Shown here: positions 8,793 to 18,659 of the stretch, piece after piece
How positions within the stretch are numbered: the first letter of the stretch is position 1
Layout of the letters: the number at the start of each line of letters is the position of its first letter
Assembly: GCA_020632925.1 (NCBI GenBank)
Contig: JACKER010000015.1
Location: 1-64,000, forward strand
Length of the DNA stretch: 64,000 nt
Origin: Alphaproteobacteria bacterium
GTDB taxonomy: Bacteria > Myxococcota_A > UBA796 > GCA-2862545
Direction: 5' to 3'
The notes under the pieces: model-generated
What the model was told of the DNA's origin: nothing
The model's database searches: none
What the model saw: only the letters and a program-made list of their open reading frames with translations
Translations under genes and position numbers: made by a program

Positions 8793-9401
8793 ATGCAGAT
8801 CCGATCCGATCGTCGCTCGCCGGCCTTCGTGGCCCTCGACACCCTCCCCTGGCTTCCTTCGCCGAGCCCGGGCGTCGAGCGCCGCATGCTGGAGCGGGAG
8901 GGTGGAGAGGTGGCCCGAGCGACCAGCGTGGTGCGCTACGCACCCGGCAGCCGCTTCCCGACACACCGCCACGACCTGGGGGAGGAGTTCCTGGTCCTCG
9001 AAGGGATCTTCGCCGACGAGCACGGCAGCTACCCGGCTGGCACCTACGTGCGGAATCCGCCCGGGACCTCGCACGCGCCCTTCACGGACGAGGGTTGCAC
9101 CATCTTCGTGAAGCTGCGGCAGATGCCGCCGGGAGAGCGCGTGGTGCGGGGGCCCGAGGTCGAGGCACTGCACGCAGACGAACGCGGTGTCACCGTGGTC
9201 CGCGCGAGGATCACCGAACGGACCCTGGACGAGCGGGGGCACGAGCTCCTCCTGCTGGAGGGCGCGCTCGAGCTGGACGGCCACCGGCTGACGGCGCCTG
9301 CCTGGTGTCGGATCCCTGCGGGGCAGACGGCGCGCTGCGTCGGCGACGCGCTCGTCTGGCTCAAGTCCGGCCACCTGGACGACCCGGGCGTGCACCCGTA
9401 G
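8793..9401 (+). CDS. ChrR-like cupin protein
   Basis: A 202-residue protein with a well-formed cupin in its first half: the histidines and glutamate in FPTHRHDLGEEFLVLEG bind the metal, and the second motif includes G-T-Y-V-R-N-P-P-G-T-S-H. This matches the cupin of ChrR-type anti-sigma factors. The zinc-binding anti-sigma domain that ChrR carries at its N-terminus is absent. The second half looks like a degenerate cupin (residues 125-200) without metal ligands. Possible roles are sensing or dioxygenase-type chemistry; no sigma factor gene is adjacent. The ATG at 8793 has a purine-rich GGTGAGGGAG ribosome binding site. Confidence 0.8.
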   Translation: MQIRSDRRSPAFVALDTLPWLPSPSPGVERRMLEREGGEVARATSVVRYAPGSRFPTHRHDLGEEFLVLEGIFADEHGSYPAGTYVRNPPGTSHAPFTDEGCTIFVKLRQMPPGERVVRGPEVEALHADERGVTVVRARITERTLDERGHELLLLEGALELDGHRLTAPAWCRIPAGQTARCVGDALVWLKSGHLDDPGVHP

Positions 9402-9423
9402 TCGACGGGGCTCGGAGGGAGGA

Positions 9424-10200
9424 TCAGCCCACGGCCTCGCGGAAGTGGTGCGCGCGGTCGTTCAGGGACTGCCAGAACAGCTTCCAGGGGCCCTTGCCCA
9501 GCAGGTCGCCGTGGAAGTAGACCGGGGGCTTGACCGGCGGGTACCCGTCGGGGAGGACGGCCATCTCGCGACGGCGACCCTCGAGCTCCTCCTTCTGCTT
9601 CTCGAGGCGCTGGATCTGCTGGTCCACCAGCTCGTAGAACCGACCGAGCTTCGCGGCCAGCTCGTCCCGCGGGACGGTGGAGGACATCGCGTCCACCCAC
9701 TCGCCGGCGACGAGGTTGAGGAAGTTGCGGAACGACAGGAAGCTGTTGTTCATCAGCTTGCGGGCGCTCGACCACTCCTCGGGGCTCAGCTCGTCCTTGG
9801 ACTGCAGGAGCAGCTTGAGGCGGGCGAGGCGCAGGTTCGTGATCGCCATGGCCGACCGGAACAGCAGCAGGACGTTGTCCACGCCGTCGAGCGACGGGTG
9901 GGTGGCGTGCCACTTGATCTTGCGCTCGTGACGGTCGAGGAAGCGCTGGATGCCGCTGCTGACGCGGGACTCGTCGCCGTAGTCGTACCGCTTGGCGAGG
10001 GCGGGGCCGCCGACCTCGGGCACCGCGCACATCAGGTCGTCCTCGGCGCCCTGCGAGCGGGGGATGTTCAGGCGATCGAAGAACTCCCAGATGCGCTCGA
10101 CATCGTCCTCCTCGAAGATCCCCTCGACCGTGGACATGAACTCCGCCTCGGTCTTGGCGGCGGTGCGGACGAGGCTGGCGATGGTCGCCTGCTTGGACAT
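9424..10200 (-). CDS. Uncharacterised helical protein with coiled coil
   Basis: A 258-residue protein that I cannot assign. It is mostly helical and charged, without signal peptide or membrane segments. Around residues 183-215 the pattern DQQIQRLEKQKEELEGRR predicts a short coiled coil. The C-terminal 40 residues are aromatic and proline-rich (YPPVKPPVYFHGD). The start ATG at 10200 is convincing because the divergent MYXO-CTERM gene begins only 80 bp away. It converges with the cupin gene over a 22-bp gap. Confidence 0.6.
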   Translation of the reverse strand: MSKQATIASLVRTAAKTEAEFMSTVEGIFEEDDVERIWEFFDRLNIPRSQGAEDDLMCAVPEVGGPALAKRYDYGDESRVSSGIQRFLDRHERKIKWHATHPSLDGVDNVLLLFRSAMAITNLRLARLKLLLQSKDELSPEEWSSARKLMNNSFLSFRNFLNLVAGEWVDAMSSTVPRDELAAKLGRFYELVDQQIQRLEKQKEELEGRRREMAVLPDGYPPVKPPVYFHGDLLGKGPWKLFWQSLNDRAHHFREAVG

Positions 10201-10279
10201 GAGGGCTCCGTGACGGAAAGGGCCCCGTCAGGTAATCCGACCGGCGTCGCCCTTCAACCGGGGTCGCGCTACATGCGGG

Positions 10280-10594
10280 ATGGAGGTCGGGTTGAGCGCC
10301 TTGGTGTCCGTCATGCTGATCACGGGGCCGTCGCTGGCCGCGTCACCGACCCACAGCGCCGCGGCGCACACCGGCGACACCGGCTCGACCGAGGAGACGG
10401 GCGGGACGACGACGACGTGGGGGACCACGACCGCGACCCATAGCACCCCGTTCTGCGACGAGTGCGTGGGGGCCGCGGCGCTCGCGGGCGATCCCGGGGG
10501 CAGCCCCTGCGACGACGGCTGCTCGACGGGCGGACGCGGTGCCGCTGCCTGGCTCGTCCTGCCGCTCCTGCTCGCGTTCCGCCGTCGCCGCTGA
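10280..10594 (+). CDS. Small exported protein with MYXO-CTERM sorting tail
   Basis: A 104-residue mini-protein built almost entirely of sorting signals. The N-terminus is a signal peptide (LSALVSVMLITGPSLAA). A Thr/Gly-rich linker follows. The C-terminus is a tripartite tail: a cysteine in D-D-G-C-S, a hydrophobic stretch GAAAWLVLPLLLAF, then four arginines at the very end. This is the layout of the MYXO-CTERM signal, which in Myxococcota is processed by a myxosortase and attaches proteins at the cell surface. Four cysteines lie between residues 60 and 83. An in-frame TTG at 10292, preceded by GGAGG, is an alternative start that suits the signal peptide better. The gene converges with the FHA-like gene; only 3 bp separate the stops. 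Confidence 0.65.
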   Translation: MEVGLSALVSVMLITGPSLAASPTHSAAAHTGDTGSTEETGGTTTTWGTTTATHSTPFCDECVGAAALAGDPGGSPCDDGCSTGGRGAAAWLVLPLLLAFRRRR

Positions 10595-10597
10595 AGC

Positions 10598-12253
10598 CTA
10601 CAGTCGGTCGTACTCGACGTAGGCCTTGAGGATCGCGCAGCTCCCGAGCTTCGGGGGCGGGTTCATGAACCAGCTCGGCACCTCGCGCTGCTCGCGATCG
10701 AACTGCGCGAGGCACGGGATCGCCGCGGCGCGGGCCATCAGGGTCGCCGCGCCCTTCACGGCGAAGGTCTTGCGCTCGGGCTTCACGCCGCGCGTCTCGA
10801 GCAGGATCGATGGCGCCAGCCGGGCGTCGAAGGCCACGTTCTCGAGCTCGTAGGCGCGGTAGTCGAAGACGTGGAGCATCGCGAGTCGGGCCGCCACCCA
10901 GTAGGCCTCGCCCTCGGACGGCAGGCGCTTGGTCTTCGACGCGCCCAGGTTCTTCTGCATCGCCGTCGCGATCTTGCGCAGGTCCTTCCGGTCGTCGATC
11001 CCGTCGACGTACAGGCAGTACAGCCCGCCCTGCTGCTCGACGCCCGCGACCTGCACCATGTCGTCGCGGTACGTCACCTCGATGTCCGAGGTCAGGCCCG
11101 TCGTCTTGTCGAGCTCGTCGCGCTGCTTGCGGATGTCGTTGGACTCGGCGACCGCGCGCTCCACCAGGGCGTCCGGCTGGACCGTCTCGAGCCCGAGCTG
11201 GACCGCCTGGCGGTAGGTCAGACCGAGCGGGCCGCGACCGCAGACCTCGCTGCCCTCGGAGTCCGTGACCCGCACCCAGTCGCGCTCGTGCGTCGGCGTC
11301 GCCGTCGCGAAGGCCAGCGAGCGCACCAGCGCCGGCGGCATCCCCGTGCCCTCGAGCAGCTGGCGGAACTGGTCGTACTGCGACTTCTGCTTCGTGTACA
11401 CCCAGCGGTAGCGCGTGGCGTCCGAGAAGACGGTGCGCAGCGCGGCGGCGTAGGCCGTGTACAGGTCCTTGTCGTTGAGGACGGTGTTCTTCCACTCGGG
11501 GTCTTCGAGGACGACGCGCGTGAGCTCTGGGACCGTCGGGTCCGTGTCCTGGCCGTCGGCTCCCTGCGCGACCCCCAGCTGATCCCGGCAGTTCGTCAGG
11601 CTCGTGGTCGCCTGGCTGCGCGCTCGGCTCATGCGGAACGCGCTGCAGGAGGTGCCCCCGGCGAACAGCCACCCGGAGACCATCAGGATCCCGCCGACCA
11701 TGTAGATCGGCGAGAAGATGGCGCCCGAGCGGATCATCATGTTCATCCGCATCGCCAGGTTGCCGAGGCGGGTGGTAAACACGGCCGCGAACCCGCGGCG
11801 CTTGATCTCGCGCCAGATACCCCTGGCGAACCGGTTGCTGCCCATGTTCCCGGGCATCTTGGGCTTCCAGCCGGGACCTTCGGCCTCTTCGGCGGAGCGG
11901 GCGGCGGCCCGCGGATCCTTCTCCAGGAGGATGAAGAAGCGCGGGCCCTCCGGCGTGACCAGCGCGAAGGAGTCGCCGTTCGATACGGCGGTGGGCGCGA
12001 GCACCTGCTTGGGGCGACCGGACCCCGCGCGGAAGTGGAACACCGCCGCCGTGCGATCGACCGGGGCGATGATGAAGCTGCCGTCCTGCTGCTTGATCAG
12101 CTTGACGTGCTGGTCTGCCACCCCGAGCGTCGGGGGTAGCGTGATGTCGCTGTTGGACGGGTCGGACCCGAGCCGGACCTCGACGTGGTCGAACGGACCG
12201 AACTTGGTCCCTCCGAACTCGGGGGCGAGCTGCAGGAAGGTCTGCTCACGCAT
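10598..12253 (-). CDS. FHA-like domain protein with one membrane segment
   Basis: A 551-residue protein. The first 110 residues resemble an FHA domain (RLGSDPSNSDITL, then ADQHVKLIKQQ), a fold that recognises phosphothreonine. The canonical G-R of the binding loop is G-S here, so phosphopeptide binding is not assured. A basic stretch (residues 140-170) precedes a single membrane segment at about 181-199 (SPIYMVGGILMVSGWLF). The remaining 350 residues would lie outside the cytoplasm and contain several cysteines. An FHA-type head in the cytoplasm with a large exported part would suit a partner of the serine/threonine kinases found elsewhere in this window; that link is inference. The thioesterase gene is upstream in the same direction across a 39-bp gap in which this gene's start lies downstream of the thioesterase stop, so co-transcription is possible. 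Confidence 0.6.
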   Translation of the reverse strand: MREQTFLQLAPEFGGTKFGPFDHVEVRLGSDPSNSDITLPPTLGVADQHVKLIKQQDGSFIIAPVDRTAAVFHFRAGSGRPKQVLAPTAVSNGDSFALVTPEGPRFFILLEKDPRAAARSAEEAEGPGWKPKMPGNMGSNRFARGIWREIKRRGFAAVFTTRLGNLAMRMNMMIRSGAIFSPIYMVGGILMVSGWLFAGGTSCSAFRMSRARSQATTSLTNCRDQLGVAQGADGQDTDPTVPELTRVVLEDPEWKNTVLNDKDLYTAYAAALRTVFSDATRYRWVYTKQKSQYDQFRQLLEGTGMPPALVRSLAFATATPTHERDWVRVTDSEGSEVCGRGPLGLTYRQAVQLGLETVQPDALVERAVAESNDIRKQRDELDKTTGLTSDIEVTYRDDMVQVAGVEQQGGLYCLYVDGIDDRKDLRKIATAMQKNLGASKTKRLPSEGEAYWVAARLAMLHVFDYRAYELENVAFDARLAPSILLETRGVKPERKTFAVKGAATLMARAAAIPCLAQFDREQREVPSWFMNPPPKLGSCAILKAYVEYDRL

Positions 12254-12292
12254 CGCGACATTGTGGCACGGAAACGGGCCCGCCGGGCGCGA

Positions 12293-13156
12293 TCAGCGCT
12301 GGCGCATCAGGCCCTCCTGCGCCGTGGACGCGACGAGCCTGCCCTGACGGTCGAAGAACCGGCCTCGGACGAGACCGCGGGCGCCGCTGGCAGACGGGCT
12401 CTCGACCACGTGCAGCAGCCACTCGTCGATGCGCACCGGCCGGTGGAACCACATCGCGTGGTCGAGGCTCGCGACCTGCATCCCGGGCGACAGCCAGCTG
12501 CGCCCGTGGGGCTGCATCGCGGTCGTCAGGAAGTGGAAGTCGCTCGCGTACGCCAGGACGTAGCGATGGATGGCGGGATCGTCGGGGATCGGGTCTGCCG
12601 CGCGGAACCACACGTGGCGCACGGGATCCTGCGGCTCGGGGCGGATCGGGTCGTTCGGCCGGACCGGGCGGATCTCGATCGGACGCTCGGCGGTGAAGCG
12701 CGCCCGCAAGGGCTCGGGGACGCGCTCCGCCCACTGGCGCGCGAGCTCCGCCTCCGACCGCAGGCCGTCGGGCCCTTCGACCTCGGGCATCGCGTCCTGG
12801 TGGTCGTATCCGGGCTCGTCCACCTGGAAGGACGCCGACATGCTGAAGATGGGCCGGCCGCCCTGGATCGCGACGACGCGCCGCGTGGTGAAGCTCCTGC
12901 CGTCGCGGATGCGGTCCACCTCGTAGACGATGGGCCTGCGCGCGTCGCCCTGACGGAGGAAGTACCCGTGCATCGAGTGGACGTGCCGGTCCTCGGGCAC
13001 GGTCTGCGCGGCGGCGGAGAGCGACTGGCCCAGCACCTGACCGCCGAACACCGCTCCCCAGCCGAGATCCTGGCTCTGTCCGCGGAACAGGTTCTGCTCG
13101 ATGGGCTCCAGGCGGAGCAGGTCCAACAGCTCGGCGAGCACAGGCCGCAAGGGCAC
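12293..13156 (-). CDS. tesB: Acyl-CoA thioesterase II
   Basis: A 287-residue TesB-type double hot-dog thioesterase that hydrolyses acyl-CoA to free acid and CoA. Family landmarks are N-L-F-R-G-Q-S-Q-D near the N-terminus, V-F-G-G-Q-V-L-G-Q, HSMHGYFLRQGD, the catalytic aspartate in SLDHAMWFH and the C-terminal A-S-T-A-Q-E-G-L-M-R. Length equals that of the E. coli enzyme. The start is uncertain: the frame opens with a GTG at 13156 that abuts a GGGAG sequence, and a second GTG at 13141 (VLAELLDLL) matches the usual N-terminus of the family better. It is cytoplasmic. Confidence 0.9.
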   Translation of the reverse strand: MPLRPVLAELLDLLRLEPIEQNLFRGQSQDLGWGAVFGGQVLGQSLSAAAQTVPEDRHVHSMHGYFLRQGDARRPIVYEVDRIRDGRSFTTRRVVAIQGGRPIFSMSASFQVDEPGYDHQDAMPEVEGPDGLRSEAELARQWAERVPEPLRARFTAERPIEIRPVRPNDPIRPEPQDPVRHVWFRAADPIPDDPAIHRYVLAYASDFHFLTTAMQPHGRSWLSPGMQVASLDHAMWFHRPVRIDEWLLHVVESPSASGARGLVRGRFFDRQGRLVASTAQEGLMRQR

Positions 13157-13339
13157 CTCCCGGCGGCTCGTATCTCCATTGGGTCACGGGTGTCCCACCT
13201 GGGGCGACCGGGTGCGATCCGTTTGCCGCGCATCCTGGGATTCTCGGCTGTGAACCGCGATGGTTCAGCGGATCGGATCTTGCAGGTACACGCGCGGGCG
13301 TCGACGAACCAACGTCGGCGGGTGTGCGGGGACCAAACG

Positions 13340-16009
13340 ATGGATCACGATTTCGTGGGGTACGACGACATGTCCGATCCCCGAGAAGGCTGGAACGAGT
13401 CCGTGGAGCAGACGAACTGGATGGGTCACGTGGCCCCGGTGTCGTCGCGCAGGGCGCGCTCGGTCGAACCCTCCCTTCCCCCCTGGTCGGGAGAGGCGTA
13501 CGATCCGTCGATGGCTCCTCCTCCGTACGACCCCCGGTGGGCCGACCCGCGGTGGCACCAGCCGCCCCCGCGCGAGGGCGTGTCGGGCAGCACCCTGATG
13601 GTCATCGGGGCGACGCTCGGCGCCACCGCCGCCGCGGTCGCAGGCACCATGGTGGTCGCGGGCGTGGTCGTCGCCGCGGCGCTGCTGATGCCCGCGCGGG
13701 GCACGGTCGCCCCCTCCACGACCCCGGTCGTCGCGCAGGCCCCGGTCGTCGCGCAGGCGCCCGCCGCGCAGCAGCAGCAGGTCGTCGCCGGCACCCCGGT
13801 CGCGGCCGGCCCTCGCGGCGCCGCTGCCTCGCCCACGCAGGTCGCTCCGACGACCTCCGCGTCCACCGCCCAGCTGCGCTCGGCCCCGCGGACCTCGGCG
13901 CCGGCCGCCCGTACCGCCTCGAGCGCTCGGTCCACGACCCCGGTGTCGCCCACCCCGGTCCAGGCGCCGGTCGCCTCCGCGCCGTCGATGGGTGCTCCCG
14001 CGCCGGCCGTGGCTCCCCCCGCGGACGCCGTGTCGGGTGGCTCGATGGACGGGCTCGTGTCGGATCTCGCGGCCGATCACGCCGACCGGAGCTGGTTCGA
14101 CACCGCCGCCGAGGTCGGGGCCAACGTCGCGAACATGATCCGCGGCAACCCCCAGGGCTCGGCGGTCGCGCCGGGGACCGCCGTGGCACCGGCGACCGCG
14201 CTCGCGCCGACGACGGCGGTCGCGCCCGGGACGATGGCGCAGGGCACGCCCGGTGTGGTCACCGCCGACGACGGCATGGACGACCTGATCGCCGGGCTGG
14301 GCTCCGAGCGCCGCGCGCCCGAGGACGACGGGTTCGGAGCGATGGCTTCGCAGGTCGCGCGCTACGTGACCGGGGGCTCGGCACCCGAGGCGATGGCGCC
14401 GGGCACGCCGGTCGCGCGCACGCGGGACCCTGGCATCGAGGACGACGGGCTGGGCACCCTGGCGAGCCAACTCGGCAGCCGCCCCACGCAGACCGGCCGG
14501 AGCGCCGCGGATCTCGCGACGGACGCGCTGCTCGCCGAGCTCGACGACCCGATGCCCACCGGCGTGGGCCAGCCGACGATGCGCCAGGCCGCGCCCCGGG
14601 CTGCCGCGCCCGCCGCTGCCCCCGAGGCCGCCGCCCCCCAGGTGGTCGCGTCCCAGCCCGCGCCGTTCGAGGCCGCCGCCCCCATGGTGGCGTCCGCTCC
14701 GTTCGCGGCCGCGCCCGCGACGGCTTCGGCGCCGATGGCCCAGGGCTCCGATCCCTACGCGGCGGCGTACGCTCCCGCGCCGGCTCCCAGCGCATTCGGG
14801 CAGCAGGCCGCGCCCGCGCCCGCTGCTCCGGCCCCCGCCGCGTCGTCCTGGTACGACACCGTCTCGAACGTCGGCAACACGATGGTGTCGATGGTGACCG
14901 GCGGCTCGACGGCGCCCGCGACCTTCGCGCCCGGCACGCCCGGCCTCGCGCCCGCGCCGACGCCTTCCGGCTCCTCGGTCGACCTGCTCGGCGAGGACGA
15001 CGGCATGGGGCGTCCGGTCGCCGCCCGTCCGACCGCTCCGGCCCAGCGCAGCGCCGCCGACCTCGCGACGGACGCGCTGCTCGCCGAGCTCGACGACCCG
15101 ATGCCGATGGGCGTGGGTCAGCCGACGATGCGCGCCGGCGCGCCCGCACCGACCCCGGTCGCTGCTTCGACGGCCCCCGCCGTGAGCCCCTCGGGCGCCC
15201 CGACGACGGCGGATCTGCTCGCCGACGACGGCGTCGCCGCCTGGGAGCCCGCGTCCCCGAGCGCCCCGCAGGCCGGGTACGCGCCGACCGCCGCTGGCCA
15301 GGCCCCCGCCGGGTACGCGCAGGACGCCACGTCGTTCGGCCAGGCCCCCGCCGGGTACGCCCCCGCCGCCCAGGAGCCCACGGCGTTCGGCCAGGCGCCC
15401 GCCGGGTACGGCCAGGCCCCCGCTCAGGTCGCGGCCGTCCAGCCCGTCGGCGGGTACGACCAGCCCGCGCCGGGTGCCGACGGCGGCTGGATGGGCAGCG
15501 CGTCCAGCTTCGTCCAGACCGCCGCGAGCTCGTTCTTCGGGCCCTCGGCCGCTCCGACCGCCCCGGCGGCCGCCCAGCGGACCTGCAGCGGCGAGTTCTG
15601 CGGCGACGACACGCTGCGCGGCTGGCGTGACGGCGATGACGACGACGTGGACCTGCTCTCCGGCGACGACACCCCGTTCCCGATGCTCGCGTCCACCACC
15701 GTGTCCGACGCGGACCTGTTCCGCACGGGCTCGGACGAGAGCCTGGCGGACGACGGCACCAACCTCGACGCCATCCGCACCCTCCTGCTCAACGTGACCA
15801 CCGACGTGAGCAACGTCCCGGTGGAGATCGACGGCAAGAAGGTCGGCAACGCGCCGCTCATCGCGGAGGTCGCCCCGGGGACGCACACGATCCGCCTGTA
15901 CCCCGAGCCCGGCGTGGTCAACGTGTTCACGCTGTCGGCCTGGAGCGACCCGGCCGAGTGGTGCTTCGAGCTGCGTGGCCACGCGATGAAGAACGTGACC
16001 TGCCGCTGA
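13340..16009 (+). CDS. Membrane-anchored Pro/Ala-rich repeat protein with C-terminal PEGA domain
   Basis: An 889-residue protein. A 90-residue cytoplasmic head (Pro/Tyr/Trp-rich) is followed by one membrane segment at about 95-120 (VIGATLGATAAAVAGTMVVAGVVVAAALL). A very long low-complexity region of Ala, Pro, Thr and Val comes next. Within it, a motif with ADLATDALLAELDDPMP occurs twice (nucleotides about 14506-14583 and 15052-15129), a W-F/Y-D-T-x-x-x-V-G-x motif occurs twice, and GQAPAGYA units repeat near 15300-15420. The last 75 residues form a PEGA domain (V-E-I-D-G-K-K-V-G-N-A-P-L, then P-G-T-H-T-I-R-L-Y), a surface or envelope-associated beta module. The ATG at 13340 is the first start compatible with this layout; the frame upstream is antisense to tesB. 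A PEGA-containing kinase follows 16 bp later, so the two are probably functionally linked. Confidence 0.75.
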   Translation: MDHDFVGYDDMSDPREGWNESVEQTNWMGHVAPVSSRRARSVEPSLPPWSGEAYDPSMAPPPYDPRWADPRWHQPPPREGVSGSTLMVIGATLGATAAAVAGTMVVAGVVVAAALLMPARGTVAPSTTPVVAQAPVVAQAPAAQQQQVVAGTPVAAGPRGAAASPTQVAPTTSASTAQLRSAPRTSAPAARTASSARSTTPVSPTPVQAPVASAPSMGAPAPAVAPPADAVSGGSMDGLVSDLAADHADRSWFDTAAEVGANVANMIRGNPQGSAVAPGTAVAPATALAPTTAVAPGTMAQGTPGVVTADDGMDDLIAGLGSERRAPEDDGFGAMASQVARYVTGGSAPEAMAPGTPVARTRDPGIEDDGLGTLASQLGSRPTQTGRSAADLATDALLAELDDPMPTGVGQPTMRQAAPRAAAPAAAPEAAAPQVVASQPAPFEAAAPMVASAPFAAAPATASAPMAQGSDPYAAAYAPAPAPSAFGQQAAPAPAAPAPAASSWYDTVSNVGNTMVSMVTGGSTAPATFAPGTPGLAPAPTPSGSSVDLLGEDDGMGRPVAARPTAPAQRSAADLATDALLAELDDPMPMGVGQPTMRAGAPAPTPVAASTAPAVSPSGAPTTADLLADDGVAAWEPASPSAPQAGYAPTAAGQAPAGYAQDATSFGQAPAGYAPAAQEPTAFGQAPAGYGQAPAQVAAVQPVGGYDQPAPGADGGWMGSASSFVQTAASSFFGPSAAPTAPAAAQRTCSGEFCGDDTLRGWRDGDDDDVDLLSGDDTPFPMLASTTVSDADLFRTGSDESLADDGTNLDAIRTLLLNVTTDVSNVPVEIDGKKVGNAPLIAEVAPGTHTIRLYPEPGVVNVFTLSAWSDPAEWCFELRGHAMKNVTCR

Positions 16010-16025
16010 GGGTGGCACAATCGCG

Positions 16026-17558
<1,533 letters not shown>

Positions 17559-17564
17559 TCGCGT

Positions 17565-18647
17565 ATGGTGGGCGCCATGTGGTGGTTGGTGGGCGCGGTG
17601 GCGACCGCGGCGGAATGCGACGTGAACACCGAGGTCGTCTCGGCGTACGGTGCGTTGCTCGGCGGCGACACGTCACAGGCGTCCGACCTGCTCGGCCGCG
17701 CCGAGGACCACCTGGCGTGTACGTCCGGCCTCGTCGACCCGCAGAGCCTGGCCCGGTTCTGGCTGGTGGAGGGCGCGCTGCTGCTGGCGACGGGCGAGGA
17801 CGACGCCGATCCGTCCTTCGCCGCCGCGCGACGGGTGGCGGACGACCTCTGGCTGCCGAACCTCGGGGACGCGGCGCGTCAGCGCTGGTCCTCCGCGACC
17901 GACGAGTCCGGCGACGGACGGATCGAGCTCGACGTCGCGGTGACGAACGGCGTGGTGGCGGTCGACGGCCGCGCGATCGATCTGGCGGAGCCGGTCGTCC
18001 CCGGTCTGCACGCGGTCCAGGTGGCGGACGCGCGCGGGACCACGCTGTATGGCGCCATCGTCTACGTCGGTTCGGGGACGGTCACCACCGTGACCACGAA
18101 CCTGCCGCAGGACCGCTTCGCGCCGTCCACACCCACGCCGACGCCGGCACCCGCTCCGGTCCCCGCGCCTCGGCCACCGAAGGAGGGCGGTCCTCGGCCG
18201 ATGTTCGCCGCGCTCACCGGCGCCTCGACGAGCTTCGGGGAGGCCCTGGAGGCGACCGATGGCGGGCAGGCGCTGACGGAGCCCGGCGTGAAGCTGGTCG
18301 TGCCGCTCGAGCTGTCGGCGGGCGTCCGCGCGGGGCCCGGCTGGGTGCGACTGGCGGCTGGCGGCGGCTGGCTCGTGGGTGGCCCGTGGCTGTCGGCGAA
18401 GGCCGACGGCAGCCTGCACACGACGCCGGTGCGCGTGGACGTGGGCGTCGCGGGCGGCTTCGCGACCGGCGATCTGCGGGTCGGCGCCGCGTCGGGCATC
18501 GCGTGGCCCGGACGGCTGTCGGAGCGCGTCCTCGCGGGCTACGACCTCGCCGGTCCGCTCACCGCCGAGCTCCGGGCGGGCATCAACCTGGCGACCGAGC
18601 GCCCGATCGAGCCCGCCATCGAGCTGCTGGTCGGCGTGATCTTCTGA
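17565..18647 (+). CDS. Exported protein with PEGA-like region and beta-rich C-terminus
   Basis: A 360-residue protein with an N-terminal signal peptide (MWWLVGAVATAAEC; ATG 17565 or 17577). Residues 20-110 are helical with two cysteines and look TPR-like. Residues 125-180 (VVAVDGRAIDL, then VPGLHAVQVAD) read like a PEGA-type beta module. After a Pro/Thr linker, the last 160 residues alternate polar and apolar in a way that suggests a small outer-membrane or periplasmic beta structure ending in ELLVGVIF. It begins 6 bp after the kinase stop, so it belongs to the same operon and is a candidate envelope partner of the kinase. I recognise no enzymatic function. Confidence 0.6.
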   Translation: MVGAMWWLVGAVATAAECDVNTEVVSAYGALLGGDTSQASDLLGRAEDHLACTSGLVDPQSLARFWLVEGALLLATGEDDADPSFAAARRVADDLWLPNLGDAARQRWSSATDESGDGRIELDVAVTNGVVAVDGRAIDLAEPVVPGLHAVQVADARGTTLYGAIVYVGSGTVTTVTTNLPQDRFAPSTPTPTPAPAPVPAPRPPKEGGPRPMFAALTGASTSFGEALEATDGGQALTEPGVKLVVPLELSAGVRAGPGWVRLAAGGGWLVGGPWLSAKADGSLHTTPVRVDVGVAGGFATGDLRVGAASGIAWPGRLSERVLAGYDLAGPLTAELRAGINLATERPIEPAIELLVGVIF

Positions 18648-18659
18648 CGCCGGTGCCGC

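Noticed and set aside
5974..9168. Minus-strand ORF shadows over the M61-like and 612-aa genes
   Set aside because: Composition typical of antisense reading in high-GC DNA; plus-strand genes have lipobox, HExxH and operon spacing.
13265..16018. 917-aa ORF antisense to the PEGA repeat protein
   Set aside because: Mirror of a GC-rich, repetitive coding region, full of Arg/Gly/His; the plus-strand frame has membrane segment and PEGA domain, the minus frame nothing.
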